From: Litchfieldia sinesaloumensis
GTDB lineage: Bacteria; Bacillota; Bacilli; Bacillales; Bacillaceae_L
Length of the DNA stretch: 64,000 nucleotides
Direction of reading: 5' to 3'
Assembly (NCBI RefSeq): GCF_900156865.1
Contig: NZ_LT732529.1
Location: 3,136,057-3,200,056 of the forward strand
The position numbers were made by a program, and so were the translations under genes. The notes below the pieces were generated by a model. The model did not search any database. It was given only the letters and a program-made list of their open reading frames with translations, and was not told the origin of the DNA. Positions 55,250 to 64,000 of this stretch are shown here, piece by piece; the first letter of the stretch is position 1; each line of letters opens with the position of its first letter.

Positions 55250-55628
55250 CTCCTATATAATAGTTGAGCACAGCGTAGTGCAATTCCATTATATAGGAGG
55301 GTGGTTCTCTGCTTGGCAGAAGTGGATCTGATTTTTGTCATCAATGGGATAAAAATATGGCAAAGTTGGATCTATTGGGTGAAAATATTCAACCAAGCTT
55401 AACGGGTCGTGATAAAAATGAAAAAGTGGCCATTCGCAAAAGGCGCCTATGGGCTTGTCAATCTCAATGGTTTTATGGGCAATTATTATTTTTATAGTTG
55501 TAAATATTATTTAACTAACGAAAGTTTTAATTACAGACAGTTCTATAATACCTATACAGAAACAGACGGATAAAAAAGATAAAAACTCCTCTAAATCCAA
55601 GAGGAGTCACAATCCTGCAACCTTTTAA
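55250..55628. other. IS21 end remnants and sugar-kinase terminator
   Basis: The stretch 55310-55480 holds several short near-repeats (AGTGGATC, AAAGTTGGATC, GATAAAAAT) of the kind found at IS21 ends, probably belonging to the decayed fourth element. A terminator for the ROK kinase gene lies at 55580. No gene is seen. Confidence 0.5.
55580..55608 (-). terminator. Terminator after the ROK kinase gene
   Basis: On the minus strand ACTCCTCT and AGAGGAGT form an 8-bp stem, followed by TTTTATC and TTTTTT. Confidence 0.85.
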
Positions 55629-56504
55629 TTAAATCATACCTTCTACCCCAAGAGCAATTGCCCCAGCCAGTCCAGCATTATCGCCAATTTCAGGTAATAC
55701 AATGTAGGTATCGATATTTTCTACCGTTAACTCAGGTATGTCTACGTATCCATTTAACATCTCCAATACTTGTTTGCGAACGAGCGGTAATAAATGTTCT
55801 TGCTTCATTACACCGCCGCCGACTATAACTTTTTTCGGAGATAGAACTAGAATGTAATTCATTAGCCCCTGAGCGAGATAGTAGGCTTCAATCTCCCATA
55901 CTTCAGGATAATTCGTTAACTCTTTCCCTTTTTTATTCCATCTTTTTTCAAGGGATGGACCTGCAGCTAATCCCTCCAGGCAGTCTCCATGATATGGACA
56001 GAATCCTTCAAAAGTATCCCTTGGATGACGTTTCACAATGATGTGGCCCATTTCAGGATGAGTTAGCCCTTGGAATGGCTTACCGTTTATGACAGCGCCG
56101 ACACCAATTCCCGTTCCTACTGTCATATAGATACAACTGTCCAATCCCTTTGCTGCTCCCCATATAGATTCAGCTAGAGCGGCTGCCGTTACATCTGTAT
56201 GAAAGCCCATCGGTACAGAAAAATGTTTTTTTAGTTCTCCAAGCATATCATAATTTTTCCATTTTACCTTTGGTGTTTGCGTGATATAACCGTACGTTTC
56301 ACTTTTTATGTCTACATCGACTGGACCAAATGAACCAACGCCTATAGCCTTGACCTCATATTCATGGAAAAATGAGATTACCTTTGCCATTGTTTCTTCC
56401 GGTGTTGTGGTTGGAAAAGTGACTCTTTCTAAGATCTCTCCATTCTCATTTCCAACTCCGCAAACGAATTTTGTCCCACCTGCTTCAATTCCACCAATCA
56501 GCAT
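55629..56504 (-). CDS. ROK-family fructokinase, GmuE/YdhR-like
   Basis: The 291-residue kinase has the phosphate loop GGIEAGGTKFVCGVG, the sugar site TDVTAAALAE, the ROK zinc motif (HIIVKRHP then CPYHGDCLEG) and the adenosine loop IVGGGVMKQ. The CPYHGDCLEG form is typical of fructokinases such as GmuE. It phosphorylates fructose (or mannose) to the 6-phosphate. Mannose-6-phosphate isomerase is encoded about 0.6 kb upstream in the same direction, so both may supply precursors for GDP-mannose. Confidence 0.88.
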   Translation of the reverse strand: MLIGGIEAGGTKFVCGVGNENGEILERVTFPTTTPEETMAKVISFFHEYEVKAIGVGSFGPVDVDIKSETYGYITQTPKVKWKNYDMLGELKKHFSVPMGFHTDVTAAALAESIWGAAKGLDSCIYMTVGTGIGVGAVINGKPFQGLTHPEMGHIIVKRHPRDTFEGFCPYHGDCLEGLAAGPSLEKRWNKKGKELTNYPEVWEIEAYYLAQGLMNYILVLSPKKVIVGGGVMKQEHLLPLVRKQVLEMLNGYVDIPELTVENIDTYIVLPEIGDNAGLAGAIALGVEGMI

Positions 56505-56540
56505 AGATAATTACCCCTTTAATGTTAGATTAGTATGTAT

Positions 56541-56565
56541 GGGACAAGCTACCTGTCCTCTGTCA
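56541..56565 (+). repeat. REP-like palindrome (GGGACA family)
   Basis: GGGACAAGCTACCTGTCC with a second arm CTGTC lies directly after the broken DJ-1 copy, as its relative at 31234 lies after the intact one. Confidence 0.5.
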
Positions 56566-56567
56566 CA

Positions 56568-56824
56568 TTATTTTAGAACGTTGATGAATTCTCTAATGTA
56601 GTCTGGTAAGTCTGGAGGGAGACGACTTGAGATTAGGTATCCACCGGTTATGACTGGTTCGTCATACCAAATTGCACCTGCATTTTCCATGCCATCCTTA
56701 ATTCCCTGGGTACTCGTCACTTTCTTCCCTTCCAGTATCTACGCTGAAATCAATACCCAACCTCGAGGATAGATAACACTTCAGGGAATCTACAAATTTT
56801 ATCTGGCGCCCAGCCTCCTGTTGC
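56568..56824 (-). pseudogene. Decayed DJ-1/PfpI paralogue
   Basis: About 255 bases match the C-terminal two-thirds of the DJ-1 gene at 31277, including the segments for GAIWYDEPV and the tail FINVLK. A gap of roughly 46 bases after the codons for a Trp-Val-Leu stretch removes the active-site Cys region. The 5' part is missing and the fragment abuts the NeuD-like remnant. It is clearly dead. Confidence 0.85.
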
Positions 56825-57119
56825 CGGAGGCGTAACGTTGCCGTGACTACTGTACTGCTACCTATAGATACATCTCAAGCAATCTGAGCCGAGGGATGGA
56901 TAGCTGTTGTCAGCTAATGCAACACTGCCAACTACATGTTCCTCAATTTCAGATAAGCTATCCTCACCCGTCCAAGATTTCATACCCCATTATTTTTGTT
57001 CAAATCTCTTTAAATGGGTTAATCCATCCAAGAATAGTAAATTCGCCGGCCTTCTCAACAATATCAATCACCACCTTGCTATGGCCTCCAGAACCAAATA
57101 TGATTATATTGTTCAGCAT
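56825..57119 (-). pseudogene. Decayed sugar O-acyltransferase (NeuD/PglD-like)
   Basis: An ATG at 57119 after AAGGAG opens LNNIIIFGSGGHSKVVIDIV and GEFTILGWINPF, the typical N-terminus of NeuD/PglD acyltransferases of polysaccharide loci. The frame is then broken by stops and shifts, with weak traces (SLSEIEEHVVGSVALADNSY, then SSHGNV) until the DJ-1 fragment starts. It is a remnant of a surface-sugar acetylation gene. Confidence 0.75.
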
Positions 57120-57134
57120 ATTCTCCTTACCCAT

Positions 57135-58082
57135 TTATGGATGAGATACGATTAAGTCTAAAGTCCCTTTTAGTTCAAAGTCACCTAACCCAGCAGGTAA
57201 GATAAAATGCATGCCTTTTTCAACAGTGAAGCTTCCTTCGTCTATGAGGATTTCACCTGAACCATTCAAAATACTACAAATTAAAAATGGCTTATCTTGA
57301 TGAAAGTCTGCAGAACCATCAATTTCCCATTTGTATACTGTGAAGTAGTGTTCCTTAACAAAAGTCGTAATCGTAGCTCCTTCAGTCTGCTCAACTACAG
57401 GCTTAACCGTAATGTTTTCGTGTGGAATGGTCGTTACGTCAATTGACTTTTTAATATGTAGTTCACGCTTATCACCATTTTGATCTACTCTGTCGTAGTC
57501 ATACACACGATAAGTTGTGTCAGAACTTTGCTGCGTTTCTAGGATGAGAACACCAGAACATAGAGCGTGAATCGTTCCACTAGGGACATAAAAGAAATCA
57601 CCAGGCTTCACTTTTATGCGGCTTAATAATCCGTCCCAATCGCCACTCTCTATCATCTCAACAAATTGTTCTTTAGTCTTTGCTGTATGGCCAAAGATAA
57701 TCTCTGCTCCATCTTCACAGTCAATTACGTACCAGCATTCTGTTTTACCTAGTTCACCGTTTTCATGTTCATTAGCATATTCATCATTTGGATGAACCTG
57801 AATTGATAAGTCATTATTGGCATCGAGAATTTTTGTGAGAAGCGGAAATACGTCCCCTTCCAAATAACCGAAAAGCTCACGATGCTCTTTCCACAATTCA
57901 CCAAGACTTTTGCCTTCATATGGGCCATTACTTACAATACTTTGTCCTTTTGGATGAGCAGATACAGCCCAGCATTCACCTGTTAAATCAGAATCAATCT
58001 TATAACAAAATTCTGTCCGTAGTTTCGTTCCACCCCAAATACGTTCCTGAAATAGTGGATTTAAAAAAATGGGTTGTTTCAA
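57135..58082 (-). CDS. manA: Mannose-6-phosphate isomerase, class I
   Basis: The 315-residue cupin enzyme starts MKQPIFLNPLFQERIWGG, typical of the Bacillus ManA/GmuF group. Zinc ligands are seen in SIQVHPNDEYA (Gln, His) and GTIHALCSG (His) with the Glu in KTECWYV. It interconverts fructose-6-phosphate and mannose-6-phosphate in the cytoplasm. With manC at the right end it gives the path to GDP-mannose; with the ROK kinase it also links to free sugars. Confidence 0.93.
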   Translation of the reverse strand: MKQPIFLNPLFQERIWGGTKLRTEFCYKIDSDLTGECWAVSAHPKGQSIVSNGPYEGKSLGELWKEHRELFGYLEGDVFPLLTKILDANNDLSIQVHPNDEYANEHENGELGKTECWYVIDCEDGAEIIFGHTAKTKEQFVEMIESGDWDGLLSRIKVKPGDFFYVPSGTIHALCSGVLILETQQSSDTTYRVYDYDRVDQNGDKRELHIKKSIDVTTIPHENITVKPVVEQTEGATITTFVKEHYFTVYKWEIDGSADFHQDKPFLICSILNGSGEILIDEGSFTVEKGMHFILPAGLGDFELKGTLDLIVSHP

Positions 58083-58110
58083 AAATATGCACGTCCTTTA
58101 CTAATTACTT

Positions 58111-58146
58111 ATATAAAAAGATAATAGGAAGCAACTTATGCTTCCC
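58111..58146 (-). terminator. Terminator after rfbB
   Basis: On the minus strand GGAAGCA and TGCTTCC flank a five-base loop and are followed by TATTATCTTTTTA, 27 bases after the rfbB stop. Confidence 0.8.
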
Positions 58147-58172
58147 ATGCGGCATTTGTAATTAAAACAGTG

Positions 58173-59192
58173 TTACAAAGTATATTGTGTTTCAAAATAA
58201 TTCTTGTATTCTCCACTAATAATTTGCTCCCACCATTCTTTATTATCCAGATACCATTGAATAGTTTGTGCAATTCCAGTTTCAAATGTATAAGTTGGTT
58301 TCCAGCCTAATTGTTCCAATTTTGATGGATCAATAGCATATCGTTTATCATGTCCTAAACGGTCGGTTACAAACTCTATTAATTCTTCAGACTTTCCTAA
58401 AGCGCTAATTATTGTTTGAACAACTTCTAAATTAGTACATTCATTGTGTCCGCCTACATTGTATACCTCACCATTTTCACCTTCATGTAAAACCAAATCT
58501 ATTGCTGCACAATGATCTAGTACGTGTAACCAATCACGTATGTTTTTACCATCACCATATACAGGTATCTTTTGGTCTTTTAAAACACGAGAAATAGTTA
58601 AAGGTATTAACTTCTCTGGAAAGTGGAATGGTCCATAGTTGTTTGAGCAACGTGTAATATTTATAGGCAATCCAAATGTTTCATGGTAAGCACGAACTAA
58701 AAGGTCAGATGATGCTTTACTTGCACTATAGGGACTATTAGGTTGTAATGGTGTATCTTCGGTAAAAAACGTATTCGGGTCAAAGTCTAACTCTCCATAT
58801 ACTTCATCCGTGGATACATGCAAAAATTTTGATACTCCAATTTGTTTCGCCGAGTCTAGCAAAACTTGAGTACCAAGTACATTTGTCTTAACGAAGATTT
58901 CCGGATCAGTTATTGAACGATCAACATGACTTTCAGCAGCAAAGTGAACAACACAATCAAATTTTTCATTCTCGAAAAGTGGTATAATCGTTTCCCGATC
59001 AGTTATATCTGCTTTAACAAAATGATAATTTTCTTCACTTTCAATTTCTTTATGTTTCATTAAATCCCCTGCATAAGTTAACAAATCTAGATTATAAATA
59101 TCATATTGAGGATATTTTTTGACCATGTATTGTACAAAGTTACCACCAATGAATCCTGCTCCACCAGTAACAAGTACTTTCTTTTTAGCCAT
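58173..59192 (-). CDS. rfbB: dTDP-glucose 4,6-dehydratase
   Basis: The 339-residue extended SDR has the NAD motif GGAGFIGGNFV, the catalytic Thr in STDEVYG and the YSASK motif, and the substrate segment NNYGPFHFPEKLIPL. It turns dTDP-glucose into dTDP-4-keto-6-deoxyglucose, the second step of dTDP-rhamnose synthesis. It is the last gene of rfbA-C-D-B, two bases after rfbD, followed by a terminator. Confidence 0.97.
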   Translation of the reverse strand: MAKKKVLVTGGAGFIGGNFVQYMVKKYPQYDIYNLDLLTYAGDLMKHKEIESEENYHFVKADITDRETIIPLFENEKFDCVVHFAAESHVDRSITDPEIFVKTNVLGTQVLLDSAKQIGVSKFLHVSTDEVYGELDFDPNTFFTEDTPLQPNSPYSASKASSDLLVRAYHETFGLPINITRCSNNYGPFHFPEKLIPLTISRVLKDQKIPVYGDGKNIRDWLHVLDHCAAIDLVLHEGENGEVYNVGGHNECTNLEVVQTIISALGKSEELIEFVTDRLGHDKRYAIDPSKLEQLGWKPTYTFETGIAQTIQWYLDNKEWWEQIISGEYKNYFETQYTL

Positions 59193-59194
59193 CC

Positions 59195-60049
59195 TTATTC
59201 ACCTCTTGAGTTAATTTCTGTCAAGTATCTTGTAATCGCGTCTTGCCAAGGTGGCAATGTCGTAAATCCATTTTCTACTAGTTTCTGCTTCGACATACGG
59301 GAGTTTTTAGGACGTACAGCACGCGTTGGATATTCTTCAGTTTTAATAGAATTTATCACAACATCCTTATTAGACACTCTGAATATTTCCTTAGCAAATT
59401 CAGCCCAACTACAATATCCCTCATTCGATGCATGATAAATGCCGTACTTGTCAGTTTGTATCATATCAATTAACAGTCTCGCTAAATCATATGTGTATGT
59501 CGGAGAACCGTATTGATCGCCTACTACATTTATTTCATTTCTCGATTCTGCAAGGCGTAGCATAGTTTTTATAAAATTATTGCCATTCATACCAAATACC
59601 CACGATATTCGTACAATGAACCATTTATCCAATAAGCTTTTAACTGATTCTTCACCAGTGTGTTTTGTTAAACCGTAATGTCCAATAGGATCGGCACTAT
59701 CAGTTTCCGTAAATGGCTCTTGACCTTCACCATTAAAAACGTAGTCAGTACTTATATAAAGAAATTTTGCATTAACCATTCTTGCAATAGTAGCTAGGTT
59801 TTTTGTCCCATCAACATTAACCTTCCAACAAGTTTCTTTGTCGTCTTCCGCTTGGTCAACAGCTGTATAGGCTGCACAGTGTACTATTACATCAGGTCTC
59901 AATTCTTCAATATAAGATATAACATTATTTTTATTTGTAATATCTAACTGGCTTGAACCAATACCATACATCTCAAATCCACGTCTTGAGCCCTCTCTTA
60001 CGACATCATAACCTAATTGTCCAGTAGCACCAGTCACTAATATCTTCAT
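59195..60049 (-). CDS. rfbD: dTDP-4-dehydrorhamnose reductase
   Basis: Start at MKILVTGATGQLGYD (60049) after GGAGAAT; the longer reading overlaps rfbC and is not needed. NADPH motif GATGQLG, catalytic YGLTK and the segment STDYVFNGEG are present. It makes dTDP-L-rhamnose from the 4-keto intermediate, the last step of the pathway. It follows rfbC by four bases. Confidence 0.96.
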   Translation of the reverse strand: MKILVTGATGQLGYDVVREGSRRGFEMYGIGSSQLDITNKNNVISYIEELRPDVIVHCAAYTAVDQAEDDKETCWKVNVDGTKNLATIARMVNAKFLYISTDYVFNGEGQEPFTETDSADPIGHYGLTKHTGEESVKSLLDKWFIVRISWVFGMNGNNFIKTMLRLAESRNEINVVGDQYGSPTYTYDLARLLIDMIQTDKYGIYHASNEGYCSWAEFAKEIFRVSNKDVVINSIKTEEYPTRAVRPKNSRMSKQKLVENGFTTLPPWQDAITRYLTEINSRGE

Positions 60050-60053
60050 ATGG

Positions 60054-60614
60054 CTATTCTCCATATTTAAAATTATTATCAGCATCTTTTAGTAATGGTG
60101 CATTCTCATCTTTTGCTGACAAAACAGGTCTTATTTCGAAAGGCCACTGAATTCCGATTGAAGGGTCATTCCATAGAATACCTCGATCACATTCTGGCGC
60201 ATATAGCTCGTCCACCTTATATTGAACCTCAACATCATCAGTAAGTGTCATAAAACCATGCGCAAATCCTTTAGGAATTAACAGTTGCTTTTTATTTTCC
60301 GCACTCAGTTCAATCCCATACCATTTTCCATAAGTTGGACTTCCTTGGCGAATATCAACAGCAACATCAAAAATTGCGCCTTTTGTACAACGAACTAACT
60401 TAGTCTGCGCTTTTGGGTTTAGTTGATAATGCAACCCGCGAAGTGTTCCTTTTGTCGCCGAGAATGATTGGTTATCTTGTACAAAACTTATATCTAATCC
60501 AAATTCTTGGAGGTTACGACAATTGTATGTCTCCATAAACCAACCACGATGGTCTCCAAATACATTAGGTTCTATGATAATAACGTCTTTAAGATATGTT
60601 CTTACAATCTTCAT
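60054..60614 (-). CDS. rfbC: dTDP-4-dehydrorhamnose 3,5-epimerase
   Basis: The 186-residue cupin has RmlC signatures: VFGDHRGWFMETYN, GTLRGLHYQLNP with the catalytic His, and IPKGFAHGFMTL. It epimerises the 4-keto sugar at C3 and C5. Its place between rfbA and rfbD completes the four-gene set. Confidence 0.96.
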   Translation of the reverse strand: MKIVRTYLKDVIIIEPNVFGDHRGWFMETYNCRNLQEFGLDISFVQDNQSFSATKGTLRGLHYQLNPKAQTKLVRCTKGAIFDVAVDIRQGSPTYGKWYGIELSAENKKQLLIPKGFAHGFMTLTDDVEVQYKVDELYAPECDRGILWNDPSIGIQWPFEIRPVLSAKDENAPLLKDADNNFKYGE

Positions 60615-60628
60615 TTATTCTCACCCAC

Positions 60629-61513
60629 TCATTTCGTAACAACATAAACCTGACTTGCAAGTCGTAATAAATATTGACCGTATCCGTTCTTTTTTAACGG
60701 TTCTGCTAGATCTATTAGTTGCTCTCTAGTTATATATCCTTTTCTAAAAGCAATCTCTTCAAGGCAAGCAACCTTTAAGCTTTGACGTTTCTCAATAGTT
60801 TCAATAAATGTTGAAGCCTCTAACAAAGACTCATGTGTTCCAGTATCTAACCATGCAAAACCACGTCCTAGTAGTTCAACATGAAGTTCATTTAATCTTA
60901 GATATTCTTCATTTATAGCGGTTATCTCCAATTCACCACGTTTAGAAGGCTTAATATTTTTCGCAATCTCAACTACACGGTTATCATAAAAATAAAGGCC
61001 AGTAACAGCATAAGTAGATTTCGGAACTTCCGGTTTTTCTTCTATAGAAATAGCTCTACCATCTTGATCAAACTCAACTACACCAAATCTCTCTGGGTCT
61101 TTTACATTGTATCCAAAAACTGTTGCTCCTTTTTCCTTAGAAGCCACTTTCTCCAGTAATCTAGTAAATCCATGACCATAAAAAATATTGTCACCTAAAA
61201 TAAGTGCAACGTTATCATCACCGATGAAGTCTTCCCCAATTATAAATGCTTGTGCTAGCCCATCTGGAGATGGTTGGACTGCATAACTTAATTGAATTCC
61301 TAACTCAGAGCCATCCCCTAGTAACTGTTCAAAGCGTGGAGTATCATCCGGTGTAGATATTATCAAGATATCCCTAATCCCTGCTAGCATTAATATAGAT
61401 AAAGGATAGTAAATCATTGGTTTATCATAGATGGGTAATAATTGTTTGGAAATAGATCTTGTAATGGGATAAAGTCTCGTCCCACTTCCCCCTGCCAATA
61501 TTATGCCTTTCAA
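60629..61513 (-). CDS. rfbA: Glucose-1-phosphate thymidylyltransferase
   Basis: The 294-residue nucleotidyltransferase begins [20 protein letters not shown] with the pyrophosphorylase loop and has [14 protein letters not shown] and [10 protein letters not shown]. It forms dTDP-glucose from dTTP and glucose-1-phosphate, opening the dTDP-rhamnose pathway. It is the first gene of the rfb set and has 14 bases to rfbC. About 60 bases separate it from the acyltransferase upstream, so one longer transcript is possible. Confidence 0.97.
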   Translation of the reverse strand: MKGIILAGGSGTRLYPITRSISKQLLPIYDKPMIYYPLSILMLAGIRDILIISTPDDTPRFEQLLGDGSELGIQLSYAVQPSPDGLAQAFIIGEDFIGDDNVALILGDNIFYGHGFTRLLEKVASKEKGATVFGYNVKDPERFGVVEFDQDGRAISIEEKPEVPKSTYAVTGLYFYDNRVVEIAKNIKPSKRGELEITAINEEYLRLNELHVELLGRGFAWLDTGTHESLLEASTFIETIEKRQSLKVACLEEIAFRKGYITREQLIDLAEPLKKNGYGQYLLRLASQVYVVTK

Positions 61514-61574
61514 CTCTACACCTCATTATAATTTATTAAAAAGTTATAATTAGTTTGCTATTAATTCTTTCATC

Positions 61575-62645
61575 TTACTTAGAAATTTTTTCTCTTAAAA
61601 AAGGCCCAACCTTTATTGTTACTAATTCACTTGATTTTACTTTTTTAAATTTCAACATAGGATTCTCAATTAAATGCCACGAGCAATAACTCATAACTAA
61701 AACAATAGGAAATGAGATAGCAAAATTTGATAACGGTGAAATCTCTCCGTTAAATAGATAAGTTATTAATTGTTGGATTGGGAAAGCAAAAATATACAAT
61801 CCGTATGAAGCATCTCCAATTTTCGAAAAACTGTGAAACGCAATTCTTGGATGATATGCAATATAGAAAATTAAATAACTACCAAAAAGGGCAAATACAG
61901 TATTAAAGTGTCCATAAACTAAAGACAATACTATAGTTGAAAAAGAAATCATTGCTATTATCCAATTTATTGAAATCCTTTCTCTATATAAATAAAAAAT
62001 GCTTCCAGCGACAAAATATCTAAATAAATCTATATAATCTTCACCAACAGAAAACCCTAAAAATGGGAGAAGTAATGACAAAACAAATATTATTACCATA
62101 AACCTTTTATTTAGTAGGTTTATAATTCCTATAAATAAAATAATAAAATAAAATAAAAATTCAATTGGCAAAGTCCATAGTGAACCATTAATCGCTATTG
62201 GATATGGATTAGTTGTGAATACTCCTGGTATATCGTACTGCATCGTATAAAGTAAAATTGATTTTAAATAGATATATGTTTCACTGTTTGTAAAATATTC
62301 TTTTATCGAGAGAGTTGTTACGAAAGAGCCTAAAACAAAAACACTTAATAAAACTACGACTATTAGTGCAGGAAAAATCCTAAGGATACGTGCTTTAATA
62401 AATAGTGAAACATTTTTATTTCTATCGAAACTCTGAGTAATTAAGAACCCACTAATAACAAAAAAAATCAATACTCCCAAATGACCGAAAGTTGTTTGGT
62501 TTTTACTGAATTCCTTTAAAGGTTCACTTTTGTCAAAGCCAGTCAAGGGAAATGCGTGTGAATAAATTACTAGAGTTGCAGCAAAAAATCTTATTATATC
62601 GAAGTTATTTTTTCTACCTACCATTTGGTCATTAATGCTTATCAA
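61575..62645 (-). CDS. Acyltransferase-3 (OafA-type) membrane O-acyltransferase
   Basis: The 356-residue protein has about ten membrane helices. Near the start, FDIIRFFAATLVIYSHAFPL carries the catalytic His, and GVLIFFVISGFLIT the second-helix motif. Such enzymes move acetyl groups across the membrane onto O-antigen-like or wall polysaccharides. It sits between manC and rfbA on the same strand, so acetylation of the polymer built from rhamnose and mannose is likely. The exact target is not known. Confidence 0.9.
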   Translation of the reverse strand: MISINDQMVGRKNNFDIIRFFAATLVIYSHAFPLTGFDKSEPLKEFSKNQTTFGHLGVLIFFVISGFLITQSFDRNKNVSLFIKARILRIFPALIVVVLLSVFVLGSFVTTLSIKEYFTNSETYIYLKSILLYTMQYDIPGVFTTNPYPIAINGSLWTLPIEFLFYFIILFIGIINLLNKRFMVIIFVLSLLLPFLGFSVGEDYIDLFRYFVAGSIFYLYRERISINWIIAMISFSTIVLSLVYGHFNTVFALFGSYLIFYIAYHPRIAFHSFSKIGDASYGLYIFAFPIQQLITYLFNGEISPLSNFAISFPIVLVMSYCSWHLIENPMLKFKKVKSSELVTIKVGPFLREKISK

Positions 62646-62782
62646 TATATCAACCCACTTTGGTCAGTTTTAACCTAAAAAATATATAAATCATAGTAGT
62701 CTTTCAATTATAATTCTTTATTAAATAGCCAACACAATTACTAATGGACTTTTCACACTCTAGTTAAACTCAATGTATTATT

Positions 62783-64000
62783 TTATTTATTAAATGCGTA
62801 ACAATGTTCCTCTATTTCATCCCAACTCATATAAATACGGACAATGTCCTCTTCAATTAATTGAGACCCTGATTGGACCTCTATTAATTCTAAATCAGTT
62901 ATTGCTTTCAAGGCGTGACTTTCTCCGGTCTTAATTTGTAAGACATCTCCAGGACGAACTACACTTAATTTGTCATTATGAGCAAATACTCCCTCACCTT
63001 TTATTATCGTCCAAGTCTCACTTCTTAAAAAATGGTATTGATAACTTAAATTACTACCTGCATTAACTCCAATTCTTTTGGTTAATACTTCATGACCATC
63101 TTCTACCTTAGTATGGTCTAATACACGATACCAGCCCCATCTACGTTCCTCATACATTGGTCTATTGTTAAATTCACTAACTATTTCTTTAATGAGTGGA
63201 CTTAATTCTTTATCCGCTATTAAAATCCCATCCGGGCTTACAGCAACAATAGCATTGGATATGCCTAAAATAGTAACTGGAATGTCTAATTCATTGATTA
63301 AATGAGTATCAATACTCTCCTTACTAATAACTCCTTTACCTATTTGGTTTGTACTCATCTCATCTGTTAAAGTGTTCCAAGTACCTAGGTCCTTCCAATA
63401 TCCCTCATATGACAATGCCACGATATTTTCTGCTTTTTCCACTACTTCATAGTCAAAACTTATTTTTGGAAGATCTTCATAGCACTTTAATAATTCATCA
63501 TATTGAACGGGCAAACCTTTTTTCTCTAGTATCTCAATTATATAACTTAATTTAAATGCAAATACTCCACAATTCCATAGTCCGCCTTGTTTAATTAATT
63601 CACTTGCTTGAATCTCTGACGGTTTTTCGGTAAATCTATCTACATTAATATATTTTTTGTTATCATCTTTAGGAATTATATAGCCGTACTTTGAAGACGG
63701 ATAGGTTGGCATTACTCCTATTAAAGCTAAATCCGCTTCACGCTGTTCAATCAAACTCTCCAAATCTTTAACTCTTTCAAAAAAGGACTCTTCCACATAG
63801 GGGTCAACAGGAAGCACTCCAATTACTTCACTTAAACTTGCTTCTTTTACTGTATATAAGTATGAAGCTGCAAGTGCGATTGCTGGAAATGTATCACGTC
63901 GGCTAGGTTCGACTATCAAACTGGCCTCATGACTAAGCTGACTTTGTATCATATCAACTTGTGATTTACTAGTAGCAATTACAGTATTTTCTGCAAGACC
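62783..64000 (-). CDS. manC: Mannose-1-phosphate guanylyltransferase (5' part beyond the window)
   Basis: The frame is open to the window edge, leaving about 405 of an expected 450-460 residues. The nucleotidyltransferase part shows VEPSRRDTFPAIALAA and WNCGVFAFKLS, and the C-terminal cupin shows YRVLDHTKVEDGHEVLTKRI, IGVNAGSNLSYQYHF and PGDVLQIKTGESHAL, the type II mannose-phosphate isomerase module. It makes GDP-mannose from GTP and mannose-1-phosphate. Whether its cupin also isomerises mannose-6-phosphate is unclear, since a separate ManA is present. Confidence 0.92.
   Translation of the reverse strand, partial: GLAENTVIATSKSQVDMIQSQLSHEASLIVEPSRRDTFPAIALAASYLYTVKEASLSEVIGVLPVDPYVEESFFERVKDLESLIEQREADLALIGVMPTYPSSKYGYIIPKDDNKKYINVDRFTEKPSEIQASELIKQGGLWNCGVFAFKLSYIIEILEKKGLPVQYDELLKCYEDLPKISFDYEVVEKAENIVALSYEGYWKDLGTWNTLTDEMSTNQIGKGVISKESIDTHLINELDIPVTILGISNAIVAVSPDGILIADKELSPLIKEIVSEFNNRPMYEERRWGWYRVLDHTKVEDGHEVLTKRIGVNAGSNLSYQYHFLRSETWTIIKGEGVFAHNDKLSVVRPGDVLQIKTGESHALKAITDLELIEVQSGSQLIEEDIVRIYMSWDEIEEHCYAFNK

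Overview
The window reads as a chromosomal stretch from a low-GC, spore-forming Firmicute of the Bacillaceae (Bacillus in the broad sense). The evidence is strong AGGAGG-type ribosome binding sites, frequent TTG and GTG starts, a ComK homologue, a KinB-like kinase, YesMN-type two-component proteins and BsuPI, NERD, DUF2062 and LytR-CpsA-Psr proteins. No rRNA, tRNA or CRISPR array was seen.

Layout. Both ends are surface-polysaccharide genes on the minus strand. At the left (1-3.4 kb) lie a truncated glycosyltransferase, a hexapeptide acyltransferase and a membrane nucleotide-sugar dehydratase. At the right (55.6-64 kb) lie a ROK sugar kinase, manA, the dTDP-rhamnose genes rfbA-C-D-B, an acyltransferase and manC cut by the window edge. 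From 3.8 to 17 kb there is a mixed envelope block: BsuPI protein, sugar oxidoreductase, SGNH hydrolase, a PBP3-like transpeptidase, an LCP ligase, a TPR protein with a decayed dynamin-like GTPase domain, a VWA lipoprotein with 11-residue repeats and a lysin. A c-di-GMP-I (GEMM) riboswitch stands in front of a 43-residue membrane protein at 10.2 kb. From 17.7 to 25.9 kb a monosaccharide ABC transporter sits behind its own binding-protein/kinase/regulator sensing module. From 26 to 34.8 kb come a REP-type transposase, an Xre regulator, a KinB-like kinase, DUF2062, a VanY-type carboxypeptidase, a DJ-1 protein, an L,D-transpeptidase with four repeats and a NERD protein. From 35.3 to 40.6 kb an orphan sugar-binding lipoprotein faces a very large PL11 rhamnogalacturonan lyase. 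From 40.7 to 48.6 kb is an accessory stretch with a zinc-ribbon protein, an Xre regulator, a short ComK, a DnaD-like protein, a broken REP-type transposase, an amidase and a frameshifted acyltransferase. From 48.8 to 55.4 kb is a cluster of nested and decayed IS21-family elements.

How the parts work together. The transporter block is a complete sense-and-import unit: the membrane-tethered binding protein probably presents ligand to the YesM-like kinase, and the AraC-type regulator would switch on the chvE-mmsA-mmsB genes. The rfb, manA/manC and dehydratase genes make activated sugars (dTDP-rhamnose, GDP-mannose and a deoxy-amino sugar) for an envelope polymer, and the LCP protein could attach such a polymer to the wall.

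Repeats. Three intergenic copies of an undescribed roughly 155-bp element (16.6, 27.4 and 44.6 kb) share two palindromic boxes at an exact 54-bp offset and end marks at fixed distances. A second family of GC-rich REP-like palindromes is scattered across the window and flanks the intact REP-type transposase as inverted ends. These repeats, the riboswitch-controlled microprotein and the pseudo-dynamin protein are the most original observations here.
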